DNA from: Spirochaetota bacterium
Lineage (GTDB): Bacteria; Spirochaetota; Spirochaetia; Treponematales; Rectinemataceae
Direction: 5' to 3'
DNA length: 64,000 bases
Assembly (NCBI GenBank): GCA_022711355.1
Contig: JAKLFE010000009.1
Span: forward strand, 1 to 64,000
The notes beneath the pieces were generated by a model. The model was not told where the DNA came from. It worked only from the letters and a program-made list of their open reading frames with translations, and made no database searches. Position 1 is the first letter of the stretch, and each line of letters begins with the position of its first letter. Both the position numbers and the translations under genes were made by a program. This document shows positions 1-8,755 of this stretch, piece after piece.

Positions 1-758
1 CCATCCGCTCGGTCGAGGACCGCAACGGCCGCGTCATCCTCGAGCCCGAGAAGGACCTGCGGACCCAGCAGAAGAAGAAGGGCGCCTCGCTCCAGGTCGT
101 CAGCCCCCAGAACGCCGCCGTCATGGTAGACATGCTCCAGCGGGTAGTCCGCTCCGGCACCCTCCAATGGCCCTCCTCGGGCGGGGAGATCTTCACCTAC
201 AAGGACGTCCAGGGCCAGAAGTACACGATCCCGGCGGCCGGCAAGACGGGCACCACGCAGAACTGGGCGGACGCCTGGTCCGTCGGCTTCACGCCCTACC
301 GGACCACGGCGATCTGGTTCGGCTTCGACAAGCCGGGCAACTCCCTGGGCGTCGACCAATCGGGAGCCGTCCTCGCCGGCGAGATATGGTCCCGCTACAT
401 GCGCGATATCCACCGAGGCCTTCCCTACAAGGCCTTCAGCATGCCCCAGACCGGCCTCGTGGAGGTCTCGGTCTGCGCGGTCTCCGGCCTCCTGCCGACC
501 CCATCCTGCGACGACGGGACGGTGAAGCTCCTCTTCTACGAAGGCACCCAGCCCAACCGGCTCTGCGACGTCCATCCGGGCAGCTCGGAGCGCGACCGCG
601 AGCTCCTCGGCAAGATCGGCGACCAGATGCGCTTCATCGACTCGCGCCCGGAGATCGACAGCCTCCTCAAGCTCGACATCCCCGGCCTCGAGGAGCCCCC
701 CGAAGCCGGGGCGGCTTCGGGAGCGCAGGAGCCCGCGGGGCAGAGCGTCCTCGACTGA
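1..758 (+). CDS. Penicillin-binding protein 1A family, C-terminal part
   Basis: This is the C-terminal end of a bifunctional class A penicillin-binding protein, which polymerises and cross-links peptidoglycan at the periplasmic face of the inner membrane. The reading frame is open from base 3, so the glycosyltransferase domain and the SxxK and SxN motifs lie outside the window. The transpeptidase KTGTT box is at bases 243-257, followed by WADAWSVGFTP, which is typical of the family. After the transpeptidase fold comes a tail with three cysteines (SVCAVSG, PTPSCDD, NRLCDV) and an acidic, Ala/Glu/Gly-rich end. The family call is secure; which paralogue it is cannot be decided from the fragment. 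Confidence 0.93.
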   Translation, partial: IRSVEDRNGRVILEPEKDLRTQQKKKGASLQVVSPQNAAVMVDMLQRVVRSGTLQWPSSGGEIFTYKDVQGQKYTIPAAGKTGTTQNWADAWSVGFTPYRTTAIWFGFDKPGNSLGVDQSGAVLAGEIWSRYMRDIHRGLPYKAFSMPQTGLVEVSVCAVSGLLPTPSCDDGTVKLLFYEGTQPNRLCDVHPGSSERDRELLGKIGDQMRFIDSRPEIDSLLKLDIPGLEEPPEAGAASGAQEPAGQSVLD

Positions 759-796
759 AGGGGGAGCTCGCCTGCCCGCCAGGGCCCTCGCCGCGG

Positions 797-814
797 TATA
801 CTTGACCTAGGAGG
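797..814 (+). promoter_or_regulatory. -10-like TATACT and strong ribosome binding site
   Basis: TATACT at 797-802 resembles a sigma-70 -10 box, but no good -35 box lies 17 bases upstream. AGGAGG at 809-814 is a full Shine-Dalgarno sequence six bases before the ATG at 821. It fixes that start and contrasts with the genes in this window that have no such site. Confidence 0.5.
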
Positions 815-820
815 CGACCC

Positions 821-1774
821 ATGACCGCCACGCGCCCCGCCGCCATAGCCCTCCTCCTCGCCGCCGCCCTCGGAGCCCGTGCGGCTCCCCGGGTCCTGCG
901 CATCGGGGCCTTCGCCGGCGATGCCCTTTCGCCGGGGGAGTCGGCCGCGGTGCAGAACCTCGTCACGAGCTACGCCGTCGAGCTCAAGTCCTTCCGGGTG
1001 CTCGACGCCAAGGGCCAGGAGCTCGCCCTCCGCGAGGCTGAAACCGCGGTCAGCCTGGGCGTCCCCGCCGACCTGGCGCCTCTCGCCGCCGACTACATCC
1101 TGAGCTCCGAGGCCCAGAAGGCCGCGGGGCTCATCGTCTTCACCATGGACCTGACGAAGGTGGCCACGGGCGAGAAGCGCAGCCTCTCCGAGCCATTCTC
1201 CTCGGTCAACGACCTCATACTCGCGCTGCGGCGCATGACGCTCTCCCTGTTCGGGCAGGCTACGGCAGGGCTTTCGGGCGAGGCCTTCTCCGCCCCCTTG
1301 TCCGCCGCTCCGGGCGCGGAACCGGACTCGGCCGCCGCGGGCGGGGCCGGAGCCGTTCAAGCCGCGCCCGCCCCGGCCTTCCCTTCTCCCAGCCTGGCCC
1401 TGATCGCGGGGACCTGGAAGGGGGATAAGGGCATCGACCGCGTCACCCTCTTCAACGACGGCCGCGGCATAGCCCTGCTCTCGACGGGCCGCTCGATGAG
1501 GGTCAGGGCGGTCGTCTCCGGCGCGCTGGTCCTCGTGACCCAGGACCAGCCGAACCTCCCCGATTTTTATAAAGGCGGCTCCATCGACCTGAAAACCGCC
1601 CGCGCCATCGCCTCCCAGGCTCGGCCTTGGCGCTGGGTCTTCTCCCTTTCCGAGGACCGGTCGGTCCTGTTCGGCAGCAAGGAGTCCGTCTTCGTGAGGT
1701 TCGAGGCCGAGGGGAAGGTCAGCGTGGACAACAACTACGTTCGGGATGCCCGCTGGGAGCGGATGTTCCGCTAG
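821..1774 (+). CDS. Exported protein of unknown function
   Basis: This 317-residue protein has a signal peptide of about 20 residues (positive start, Ala/Leu core, ARA cleavage region). Residues 22-150 form one domain. It contains a stretch around ADYILSSE and LIVFTMDLTKVATGE that resembles periplasmic proteins which bind or present a small domain, but I cannot name the family. An Ala/Pro-rich linker at about 160-190 leads to a C-terminal domain with GTWKGDKGIDRVTLF and a Trp- and Tyr-rich end. It sits 62 bases after the penicillin-binding protein gene and may be co-transcribed. A cell-wall role is possible but rests only on that neighbour. Confidence 0.75.
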   Translation: MTATRPAAIALLLAAALGARAAPRVLRIGAFAGDALSPGESAAVQNLVTSYAVELKSFRVLDAKGQELALREAETAVSLGVPADLAPLAADYILSSEAQKAAGLIVFTMDLTKVATGEKRSLSEPFSSVNDLILALRRMTLSLFGQATAGLSGEAFSAPLSAAPGAEPDSAAAGGAGAVQAAPAPAFPSPSLALIAGTWKGDKGIDRVTLFNDGRGIALLSTGRSMRVRAVVSGALVLVTQDQPNLPDFYKGGSIDLKTARAIASQARPWRWVFSLSEDRSVLFGSKESVFVRFEAEGKVSVDNNYVRDARWERMFR

Positions 1775-2325
1775 GAAGAACCAGCGCGCCGGCCCCTGTC
1801 CTGCTTCCTCGGGGCAAGGCTCGCGGCGAGGATGGCCAGGAAAGCGCCGAGGGAGATCTCCTTGAGCGCGGAATCCGGCCAGGAGGGGGGATCCTCGTAG
1901 CCGAGGACGCGGCCGGGATCGAGCTCCGCCGGGCTCGGCCGCCTTCCGACCACGATGACGGCGCTCTCGCCGGGGCGGAGGTAGCCCAGGCTCCTGGCCT
2001 CGCGGGCCGCCCGGTCGGCGTCGGAGCGGAGGGACTCGAGCTCCTGCCTAAGCCGCGCGTTGGCCGTTCCCAGGGCATCGATGTTGTCCCGCATCGCCTC
2101 GTTCCGCGCCTCCAAGCGCCTGTAGGCCGCGAAGCCGGCGGGTCCCGCGACCAGGGAGAGGAGGCAATAGAGGACGAGCGCGGCCCAGGCCGCGATTCCG
2201 GCTCGGAGGGCGATACCCCGCGCGGCGGCGCGCCGCGCTTCCGCGCGCGCCGGATTCCTGCCCTCTCCGCGCTGACGCGCGGAGAGGGGGGCCGCCCCGA
2301 GCCAGTCGACGTAAGGACTGGTCAT
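1771..2325 (-). CDS. FtsB/DivIC-like septum formation initiator protein
   Basis: This 184-residue protein has the layout of FtsB/DivIC cell-division proteins. A short basic cytoplasmic tail is followed by one membrane segment at about 42-64, then a coiled coil at about 69-108 (RLEARNEAMRDNIDALG onward). It ends that part with the motif LGYLRPGESAVIV, matching the conserved post-coil motif of the family. FtsB-type proteins link FtsQ and FtsL in the divisome. Unusually, a second hydrophobic stretch (LGAFLAILAASLA) near the C terminus could form another membrane segment. The gene overlaps the end of the upstream convergent gene by four bases and is divergent from the next operon. Confidence 0.75.
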   Translation of the reverse strand: MTSPYVDWLGAAPLSARQRGEGRNPARAEARRAAARGIALRAGIAAWAALVLYCLLSLVAGPAGFAAYRRLEARNEAMRDNIDALGTANARLRQELESLRSDADRAAREARSLGYLRPGESAVIVVGRRPSPAELDPGRVLGYEDPPSWPDSALKEISLGAFLAILAASLAPRKQDRGRRAGSS

Positions 2326-2391
2326 CGTCCTCAGATTAACGGCCGTTTTCCCCTCCTTCTTGAATGCGCCTTCCCCGTCCCGGGGCGATCA

Positions 2392-2420
2392 TTGACAACC
2401 CGCTCCGCGGCGCTTAGAGT
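2392..2420 (+). promoter_or_regulatory. Sigma-70-type promoter of the acidic protein/DUF115 operon
   Basis: A perfect -35 box TTGACA (2392-2397) is separated by 17 bases from TAGAGT (2415-2420). The leader to the ATG at 2494 would be about 67 bases, and a ribosome site (ACGGAG, about 2483-2488) precedes it. This supports a start at 2494 rather than far upstream in the same open frame. Confidence 0.7.
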
Positions 2421-2493
2421 AAAGTGCGGTCCGTTAATGCGTAGCGGTTTCCTGCCGATACTGAATACTAACGACCGCCGTAACGGAGTAGCC

Positions 2494-4578
2494 ATGGCCA
2501 TACGTCCGAAAACTGAACTCAAAAGCGCTGCGCCTCGTTCGGGAGTTCCCAAAGGCGATTTGGAGCAATACGGCGTGTGGGTCAAGGCCGAGCCCCAGGA
2601 TATCGTCGAGGAGGCGGCCGCGCCCCCCGTCGCGGAGGAGAGCTTCCTCTCTCCCGACGAGGAGAAGCTCCTCGGCAGCTTCGACGCGGAATTCGACCTG
2701 CCCGGCCCCGGCGAGGAACCCGACCTCTCGACCCTCCCGAGCATCGACGACATGCCGACCATAGAGTCTTCCCTCCTCGACGAATCGCCCTCCCCCAAGA
2801 CGGACGAGATCGAGGAGCTCGGCTCGGGCACCATCGACATTTCCCTCGAGGATATCGACGGCCTGCACCAGCCTTCCTCCATCCGCCCCGACGCCCACAT
2901 CGACATGGCGAGCGTCCAGGGCCTCGATTCCTCGGTCCCCTCTCCCTCCATGGAGGACGTCTCGACCGAGTTCCTCGACGCCGAGCCCGGACCTTCCGCT
3001 TCCGAGGACGTCACCGCCGACTTCCTCGACGCCGAGCCCGCCGCCAAGCCCGCCATCCCCGACGCCGAGTTCGAGCGCCTCGATATCGACCTCCATTTCG
3101 ACGACACCATCCCCCACCAGGACGAGTCGCCCTCGGCCTCTTCCCTCCCCGGCTTCGAGGAGGTCACCGAATTCGACGATTTCCTCTCGAAGGAGGAGCC
3201 TTCCCGGCCCGCCGCCGAGCCCCAAGCCTTCGACGACCTGGCGGCCGTCGAGCGCGACCTCGCATCGGAAGCCCCTCCTCGGCCGGCCCCGGCGCCCAGG
3301 AGCTCCTCCCCCGACCTCTCCACCGAGATACTCCTCAAGATAGCGGAGGAGCTTTCCTCCATCCGCGGGGAGCTCGTCTCCCTCAAGACCCAGCTCGGGG
3401 ACCTGCGCCGCGAAGCCGAGGCCGGAGCCGGGATGGAAGCCCCGCCCTCCCTCGACAGCGAGGGCTCCGATTCCCGCGCCGGGGGCTTCTTCGACGAGGA
3501 AGAGGACGAGACGATCGCCCTGACGGGCGACGAGCTGGACAACATCCTCAATACCGCGGATTTCACCGAGGAGACCGCCTCCGTCGATCTCCCCTCGGAG
3601 ATGGAAGCCGCCGAGGCCGAATCCCCGGTCGATGCCCTGGCCGACAACGATCTCCTCTCCGAAACCATACTCCCGGAATCGGGAGACTACTCCGCCGCCC
3701 CCGAGGATCTTCCCGCCATCGAGGAGATCAACCTCTCCGCCGAGGAGCCTGCCGAGGCCGGCTCGCTCCCGGGCGGCGCTTCCGACGAGCTCCCCGCTGA
3801 CTTCGGCGAGATCGGGCTCATGGCCGAGGAGGGGGTCACCCCCATGACCGCGGCCCCCGAGGATACCAGCTACCTCGAATCCGAGAAGGCCGAGGCCCTC
3901 CCCGAGTCCCTGGTCGAGGAGCCCGCCGAATCCGAGGGCTTCGGCGAGCTCGGCATGAGCAACGTGCCCCTGGTCGAGCCCGACCTCTCCGATTTCGACT
4001 CCGAGGAGCTCGAGGCCGAGCCCCTGTCCGAGATAGAGGAAGAGCTTCCCCTCGTCGAGGAAGCCTCCGCCCTCGAGCCCGACCTCACCTTCCAGACCGT
4101 CCCCGAGGCCGAGCCCGTTGAGATGCTCGCCGAGGCCGACCAGTCCCATCTCACCGGCATCGACCTCCATGAGGAGACCCTGGCCCCCCTTCCAGAAATC
4201 GAGGAGATTGCCGAGATAGAGACCCTCCCCGACGCCGAGGACGCCTCCCTGCTCGAGAGCATCGATCGGATCCCCGGCATGGAAGCGCCCGTCGAGGCAT
4301 CCTTCGCGGATGCCGAGCTTTCCGAATCCCTCATCGAGGAGGCCCCAGCGCCGCAGGCCTCGATTCCCCCAGCGCCGCAGCGGATGGAGCCCAAGAAGTC
4401 CGAGCCCCCTGCCCCCGCCTCCGACGACTCCGACCGCCTCAAGACCGAGATCCGCAGCGTCCTGTCCTACCTGGACAAGCTCCTCGACTCCCTCCCCGAG
4501 GAGAAAATAGAGGAGTTCGCTCGTTCGGAGCATTTCGATACCTACAAACGCCTGTTCGAGGAACTGGGCCTGGTCTGA
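2494..4578 (+). CDS. Acidic, repeat-rich scaffold-like protein of unknown function
   Basis: This 694-residue protein is dominated by Glu, Asp, Pro, Ser and Ala and is probably largely disordered. It starts with a short basic segment and a conserved-looking block QYGVWVKAEPQDI. The middle contains repeated units such as EDVSTEFLDAEP and EDVTADFLDAEP at about residues 155-185. A short helical region (LSTEILLKIAEELSSIRGELV) sits near residues 275-310. The C-terminal 50 residues form a compact helical module (LKTEIRSVLSYLDKLLDSLPEE, then FDTYKRLFEELGLV), likely the functional docking part. There is no signal peptide or membrane segment, so it should be cytoplasmic. It is the first gene of an operon with two DUF115 proteins, suggesting a role in flagellin modification or motility. 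That is inference; the family is not recognised. Confidence 0.75.
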   Translation: MAIRPKTELKSAAPRSGVPKGDLEQYGVWVKAEPQDIVEEAAAPPVAEESFLSPDEEKLLGSFDAEFDLPGPGEEPDLSTLPSIDDMPTIESSLLDESPSPKTDEIEELGSGTIDISLEDIDGLHQPSSIRPDAHIDMASVQGLDSSVPSPSMEDVSTEFLDAEPGPSASEDVTADFLDAEPAAKPAIPDAEFERLDIDLHFDDTIPHQDESPSASSLPGFEEVTEFDDFLSKEEPSRPAAEPQAFDDLAAVERDLASEAPPRPAPAPRSSSPDLSTEILLKIAEELSSIRGELVSLKTQLGDLRREAEAGAGMEAPPSLDSEGSDSRAGGFFDEEEDETIALTGDELDNILNTADFTEETASVDLPSEMEAAEAESPVDALADNDLLSETILPESGDYSAAPEDLPAIEEINLSAEEPAEAGSLPGGASDELPADFGEIGLMAEEGVTPMTAAPEDTSYLESEKAEALPESLVEEPAESEGFGELGMSNVPLVEPDLSDFDSEELEAEPLSEIEEELPLVEEASALEPDLTFQTVPEAEPVEMLAEADQSHLTGIDLHEETLAPLPEIEEIAEIETLPDAEDASLLESIDRIPGMEAPVEASFADAELSESLIEEAPAPQASIPPAPQRMEPKKSEPPAPASDDSDRLKTEIRSVLSYLDKLLDSLPEEKIEEFARSEHFDTYKRLFEELGLV

Positions 4579-4579
4579 A

Positions 4580-5494
4580 ATGGGTCTTCTCGCAAAGGCT
4601 CTCCACGGCGCGGAGCAGCCGCCGTCCTCGCAGCTCCCCTCGCGCGAGGCGCTGTCCGAAATCGAGGCCCGGCTTAGGGCGATCAGGCCGCAGGCCGATC
4701 GCCTCCTCGCGGCCTTCTCCCTCCTTTCGGAGCTCCTGCCCTTTCCCCTCCTCGGCCTCCTCCTCCCCGCGGAGGAAGGGCTGCTTCCCGCGGCCGTGAA
4801 GGGCTTCGCCTGTCCCCGCCCCTCGCCCCTCGCATCGACCCTCCCTTCCGAACTGAAGTTCCCCGGCGCGCCCCTTCCCGCCGAGGCCCGCCGCTCGGTG
4901 CATTCCGCCTTCGGCCTTTCCTCCGAGCTGCCCCTCTTCGGAGCCTCCCTCTCCGCTGCCGAGGATGCCGGTCCGGGCGGCCTGTGGCTCTATTCCTATC
5001 CCGGCGCCGAGGCCTCGGGACAGCAGGGGCAGCGCCTTCTCGGCTCCCTCTTCTCCTCGGCCCCCCTTTCCGAGGCGCCGGGCTTCGGCCTAACCTCGAT
5101 CGCCGCCGATCCCTGCTCCGAGCTCCTCGCGGCCATCCCCGCCGACCAAGTCGGCTTGGCCCTCCGCTTCGACCTCGGGGAGCTCTGCGCGCGGGCCTTG
5201 CGGCGATATCCCGGCCTCCAGCCCGGCGTCGCCGAATCCCTCGTCCTCTCCGCCGCCGCCTCCCTCCTGAGCTCGAGGGGGAAGGCCCTCCTGGCAGGGC
5301 CCGAGCGCGTCGCCCTCGTCTTGGTCTCCCCCTCCCCCATCGATCCCGAGCTCGCCCTCTTCCAGTTCCGCAAATCCTTCGCCCGCTCCCTCTCCTTCCT
5401 CGAGGGCTTCGAGTTTCCCCAGGGCGATTGCATCGCCCTCGATCCCTCGGAAGCGGGCGCCCTCGAATCCCTTTCCCGTTTCCTGGCGAGTTAA
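4580..5494 (+). CDS. Conserved-looking hypothetical protein
   Basis: This 304-residue protein begins one base after the stop of the acidic protein, so translation is probably coupled. It has no signal peptide. The sequence is rich in Leu, Ala, Ser and Pro, with alternating strands and helices (FPLLGLLLPAEEGLLPAAVKGF, then GGLWLYSYPGAEASGQ). This pattern recalls a sensor-type fold such as GAF, but no diagnostic residues are visible, so I do not assign one. The end (ALFQFRKSFARSLSFLEGFEFPQG) is probably helical. It lies between the acidic protein and the DUF115 pair and likely works with them. Confidence 0.7.
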   Translation: MGLLAKALHGAEQPPSSQLPSREALSEIEARLRAIRPQADRLLAAFSLLSELLPFPLLGLLLPAEEGLLPAAVKGFACPRPSPLASTLPSELKFPGAPLPAEARRSVHSAFGLSSELPLFGASLSAAEDAGPGGLWLYSYPGAEASGQQGQRLLGSLFSSAPLSEAPGFGLTSIAADPCSELLAAIPADQVGLALRFDLGELCARALRRYPGLQPGVAESLVLSAAASLLSSRGKALLAGPERVALVLVSPSPIDPELALFQFRKSFARSLSFLEGFEFPQGDCIALDPSEAGALESLSRFLAS

Positions 5495-5497
5495 GCC

Positions 5498-7069
5498 ATG
5501 TCCCTCGCCTTGGCGAACTCACGGGACGGTACGACCACCTGCCTCGCCGAGGGAGCTTACCTCCATTCTCCCTACGCTCCCGCTCGGGAGGCCGAGCGTT
5601 TCGTGGAGGATAAGCTCGGCTCCTCGAGCCCTTCCATCGTCATCCTCCTCGGACCCTGCTTAGGCTATGCCGTCGCCGCGGCCCGTAGGCGCCTTCCCGG
5701 CGCCCTCGTCCTGTCGATTCAATACTCGCCCTTCTTCCTGGGCAGGGAGCTATTCGAGGCCGACGCTTCCTGGTACCCCGATTCCCCCCTGTCCCTCGAG
5801 TCCTTCCTTTCCTCGGCAATCGGCGAGGAAGCCGCCTCCGGCCTCGCGGTCCTCGATTGGCCCCCGGCCTCCCGCGCCTTCCCGGAGATCGCCGCCGCCC
5901 TCCGCTCCTCCCTCCTCGCCGCCCTCGATCGCCTTATTTCCTCGGCCGCCACCGTCAAGGCGAGCGGCAGGACCTGGCTCGCCAACTCCTGCCGCTCCTT
6001 CCTCCTCGCCCAGCGGCTCGGGGAGCTCCCCGAGATCGAAGGGCCCCTCGTCGTCGCGGCAGCCGGCCCGAGCCTCGAGGCGGCCGCGCCTTTTCTCGCC
6101 GACCGCCGCGGTCGCTTCTTCCTTATCGCGGTCTCCTCCGCCCTGGCCGCCTGCGAGGCCGCCGGGCTCGAGCCCGACCTCGTCCTGGCCACGGACGGGG
6201 GCTTCTGGAGCCGCCACCACCTCTATCCCCTCGCCCGCCGCGGCGGCCCCCTTGCCCTCCCCCTCAGCGCCCTGCCCTCGGCCTCGCTATGGAGGGCTAG
6301 CAGCCTCCATCTCATCGACCAAGGCTCCTTCGCCGAGCTCGAGCTCCTACCCTTCCTCGGAGGGGGCCCGCGGCTCCCCCCCCACGGCACGGTCGCGGGA
6401 AGCGCCCTCTCCCTGGCGGCCTCCCTCGGCTCGGGGCCCATCGTCTTCACCGGCCTAGACCTAGCCGCGCGCGGCGATGCCGAGCATGCCCGGCCCCATG
6501 GCTTCGACCAGGCGATCGTCGCCGGCGCCGCGCGGACGAGGCCGGCGGAGGCCCTGGCCTGGGAGCGGCGCTCGACCCTAGAGCCCCTCGCGCTCGGCGG
6601 AGGCTGGTTCGGTTCGCGGAGCCTGTCTATCTACGCCCAGGCCCTCGCGAGCGACGCTGCCCGCCTGCCGGGCCGGCTCTTCCGCTTCCTTCCCTCTGGC
6701 CAGGGCCTCCCCGGCTTCGCCGAGCTCGACGCAGGCGGCCTGGACTCCCTCCTCGCCGCGGCCCCCCCTCGCGCGCCCTGGCTCCCGGCCTCGCGCGAAA
6801 TCCCCGGCCGCGCCGAGCGCGAGCTCTTCCTCGCCTCGCGCTTCCGATCCTGGCGCCGCCGGGCGGAGGAAGCCTGCGCGGGCCTCGCGAAGGGGTGCTC
6901 GCCTTCGGAACCGGGCATCGCCGAGCTCCTCCGCTCCCTCGACCTCCCCTTCTGGTCCGCCGCTCGCCGAGCCCTGTCCCGCTCGGACGATCCCGGGCCC
7001 GCGGCGCGAGCCCTGGCCGAGAGCGCCCTCCTCCAGCTCGGCGCGCTCGAAAGGAATCTCCTCTCATGA
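5498..7069 (+). CDS. DUF115/Maf-type motility-associated protein (first of two)
   Basis: This 523-residue protein belongs to the DUF115 family, also called 6-hydroxymethylpterin pyrophosphokinase MptE-like or motility accessory factor (Maf). In several flagellated bacteria these proteins glycosylate flagellin with nonulosonic acids. The diagnostic motif is VVAAAGPSLEAAAPFL at about residue 184, a nucleotide-binding loop. It is followed by EPDLVLATDGGFWS and, later, IVFTGLDLA, which are the other conserved blocks of the domain. It starts three bases after the upstream stop and overlaps the next DUF115 gene by four bases (ATGA). No flagellin or nonulosonate synthesis gene is in this window, so the sugar donor is unknown. 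Confidence 0.85.
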   Translation: MSLALANSRDGTTTCLAEGAYLHSPYAPAREAERFVEDKLGSSSPSIVILLGPCLGYAVAAARRRLPGALVLSIQYSPFFLGRELFEADASWYPDSPLSLESFLSSAIGEEAASGLAVLDWPPASRAFPEIAAALRSSLLAALDRLISSAATVKASGRTWLANSCRSFLLAQRLGELPEIEGPLVVAAAGPSLEAAAPFLADRRGRFFLIAVSSALAACEAAGLEPDLVLATDGGFWSRHHLYPLARRGGPLALPLSALPSASLWRASSLHLIDQGSFAELELLPFLGGGPRLPPHGTVAGSALSLAASLGSGPIVFTGLDLAARGDAEHARPHGFDQAIVAGAARTRPAEALAWERRSTLEPLALGGGWFGSRSLSIYAQALASDAARLPGRLFRFLPSGQGLPGFAELDAGGLDSLLAAAPPRAPWLPASREIPGRAERELFLASRFRSWRRRAEEACAGLAKGCSPSEPGIAELLRSLDLPFWSAARRALSRSDDPGPAARALAESALLQLGALERNLLS

Positions 7070-8751
7070 GCGACCGCATCTTCAGGCGCAATCTCCTCGC
7101 CCTCTCCCGCAGCGATCCCGATCTCGGCGACCGGCTCCTGGAGTCCCAGCCCGATCCCGCGCTCGCCCTGCGCAGCGCGCGCTCGGGGGCTGCCGTGCCC
7201 GTTCTCAGGCGCGGAGAGCGGGAAGCGGCCTTCCACTCCCTGATCGATCCCGAGCGGGAGGCCGAGCGCATATTCGAGGCCCAGCCGCCCGGCGGCTTCA
7301 TCGTCGCCCTGGGCCTGGGCTGCGGCTACCTCCTCAAGCGCTACCTCGCTTCACCGGCCACGACCGGCATCGTGGCCGTGGAGTACTCCGCCCCCCTCCT
7401 CCGCGCCCTCCTCGAGGAGGCCGACCTCTCCGAGCTCTTCCTCGACGAGCGCTTCACCCTCCTCCTCGACCCCGAGCCGGCCGGGCTCGCCTCCATGATC
7501 CTCTCGCGCTACGTGCCGCCCATCGCCGGCGATATCCGCTCCCTGCCCCTGCGGGGCCGCGTCGACCTCGATCCCGAGCCCTTCGGCGAGGCCGCCGACT
7601 CCCTGCGCGCCGTCCTCGGGCGGATCTCCGACGACTACAGCGTCCAAGCCTTCTTCGGCAAGCTCTGGTTCAAGAACGTGGCCCGCAACCTCTTCGCCGC
7701 CGGCAGGGCTACGGCCCCCCTTCCCCCCGTGCGCCGGGCGGCCGTGGCCGCGGCCGGCCCCTCCCTCGAGCTCGCCATCCCGGCGCTGCGCGAGGCGGTG
7801 GCCGGCGGGGCCTTCCTCATCGCCACGGACACGAGCCTGCCTTCCCTCGTAGGCTCGGGGCTCCGCCCCGGGGCCGTCGTCTCCATCGATTGCCAGCACA
7901 TCAGCTATTACCATTTCCTCGGCGGCATCCCCGAGGGCATACCCCTCGTCATCGACCTGGCTTCGCCTAACCGCCTCGCGCGGCTGACCGCCTCGCCCCG
8001 CTTCTTCTCCTCGGGCCACCCTTTCTGCGCCTACGTCTCCGCCCGCTTCCGCCCCTTCCCCGCCCTCGACACCTCCGGCGGGAACGTGACCCACGCCGCC
8101 CTCTCCCTCGCGGAGGCCCTCGGCGCCGAGTCGACCATCCTCGCCGGGGCCGACTTCTCCTACCCCCAGGGGAAGAGCTACGCGAGGGGCACCTACATCT
8201 ACGGGTATTTCGACCGGCTCCAAGGCCGCCTGAGCCCGACCGAGTCCCTGTTCTCGGGCTTCGTCTTCAGGAACGCCGAGGTGAGCCGCGAGAGCTCGGC
8301 CGACGGCTCGTCCTCGCGCTACCTGACCAAGCCCCTGATCGCCTACAAGGAGCACCTGGAGCGCTTCGCCGCCGCTTCGGACATGGCCATCATCCCCCTG
8401 CGCGGGCTCGGGGTCGAGATCAGGGTTCCCTCGGATAAGGCGCGGCGGGCCAGGGAGCGGCGCCTCTTCGCGGCCGGGCAGAGCAGCTGCGGCGCCCGGG
8501 AATTCCTCGAGCGCTACGTCGCCGAGCTCCGCGCCTTGCCGACGCCGCGGGACCCCGCGGTCCCCTACCTCGCCGCCCTCGGCGAGGAGGAGCGGGACCT
8601 CTGGACCACCCTCCTGCCCGCGGCGAGCGCCTTCCAGCGCTCGGCCGGCAGGACCGCGCCTATAGCCCCCGCCGAGCTCCTCGAGCTCACGCGCGACTGG
8701 GCCGCGTCGACCGTCGAGGAGGCCCTCGCCGAGGCCGAGGACCGGGGCTGA
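7066..8751 (+). CDS. DUF115/Maf-type motility-associated protein (second of two)
   Basis: This 561-residue paralogue of the preceding gene starts at the ATG that overlaps its stop codon. The N-terminal domain (about 1-200) has FIVALGLGCGYLLKRYL and IVAVEYS, a Rossmann-like block common ahead of the DUF115 core. The core motif AAAGPSLELAIPAL lies at about residue 228, followed by ATDTSLPSLV, GAVVSIDCQH and ILAGADFSYPQGKSYARG. The last block matches the substrate-side motif of the family better than the first paralogue does. The pair may modify different flagellin sites or form a complex. Cytoplasmic, with no signal peptide. Confidence 0.87.
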   Translation: MSDRIFRRNLLALSRSDPDLGDRLLESQPDPALALRSARSGAAVPVLRRGEREAAFHSLIDPEREAERIFEAQPPGGFIVALGLGCGYLLKRYLASPATTGIVAVEYSAPLLRALLEEADLSELFLDERFTLLLDPEPAGLASMILSRYVPPIAGDIRSLPLRGRVDLDPEPFGEAADSLRAVLGRISDDYSVQAFFGKLWFKNVARNLFAAGRATAPLPPVRRAAVAAAGPSLELAIPALREAVAGGAFLIATDTSLPSLVGSGLRPGAVVSIDCQHISYYHFLGGIPEGIPLVIDLASPNRLARLTASPRFFSSGHPFCAYVSARFRPFPALDTSGGNVTHAALSLAEALGAESTILAGADFSYPQGKSYARGTYIYGYFDRLQGRLSPTESLFSGFVFRNAEVSRESSADGSSSRYLTKPLIAYKEHLERFAAASDMAIIPLRGLGVEIRVPSDKARRARERRLFAAGQSSCGAREFLERYVAELRALPTPRDPAVPYLAALGEEERDLWTTLLPAASAFQRSAGRTAPIAPAELLELTRDWAASTVEEALAEAEDRG

Positions 8752-8755
8752 GGCC

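Noticed and set aside
1627-2493. N-terminal extension of the acidic protein frame
   Set aside because: It overlaps two better genes, has shadow-type composition, and a promoter and ribosome site lie directly before the ATG at 2494.
2434-4533. Long antisense frame opposite the acidic protein
   Set aside because: Its Gly/Leu/Glu-rich sequence is a mirror of the GAG/CTC codon bias; it has no domain and no promoter or ribosome site.
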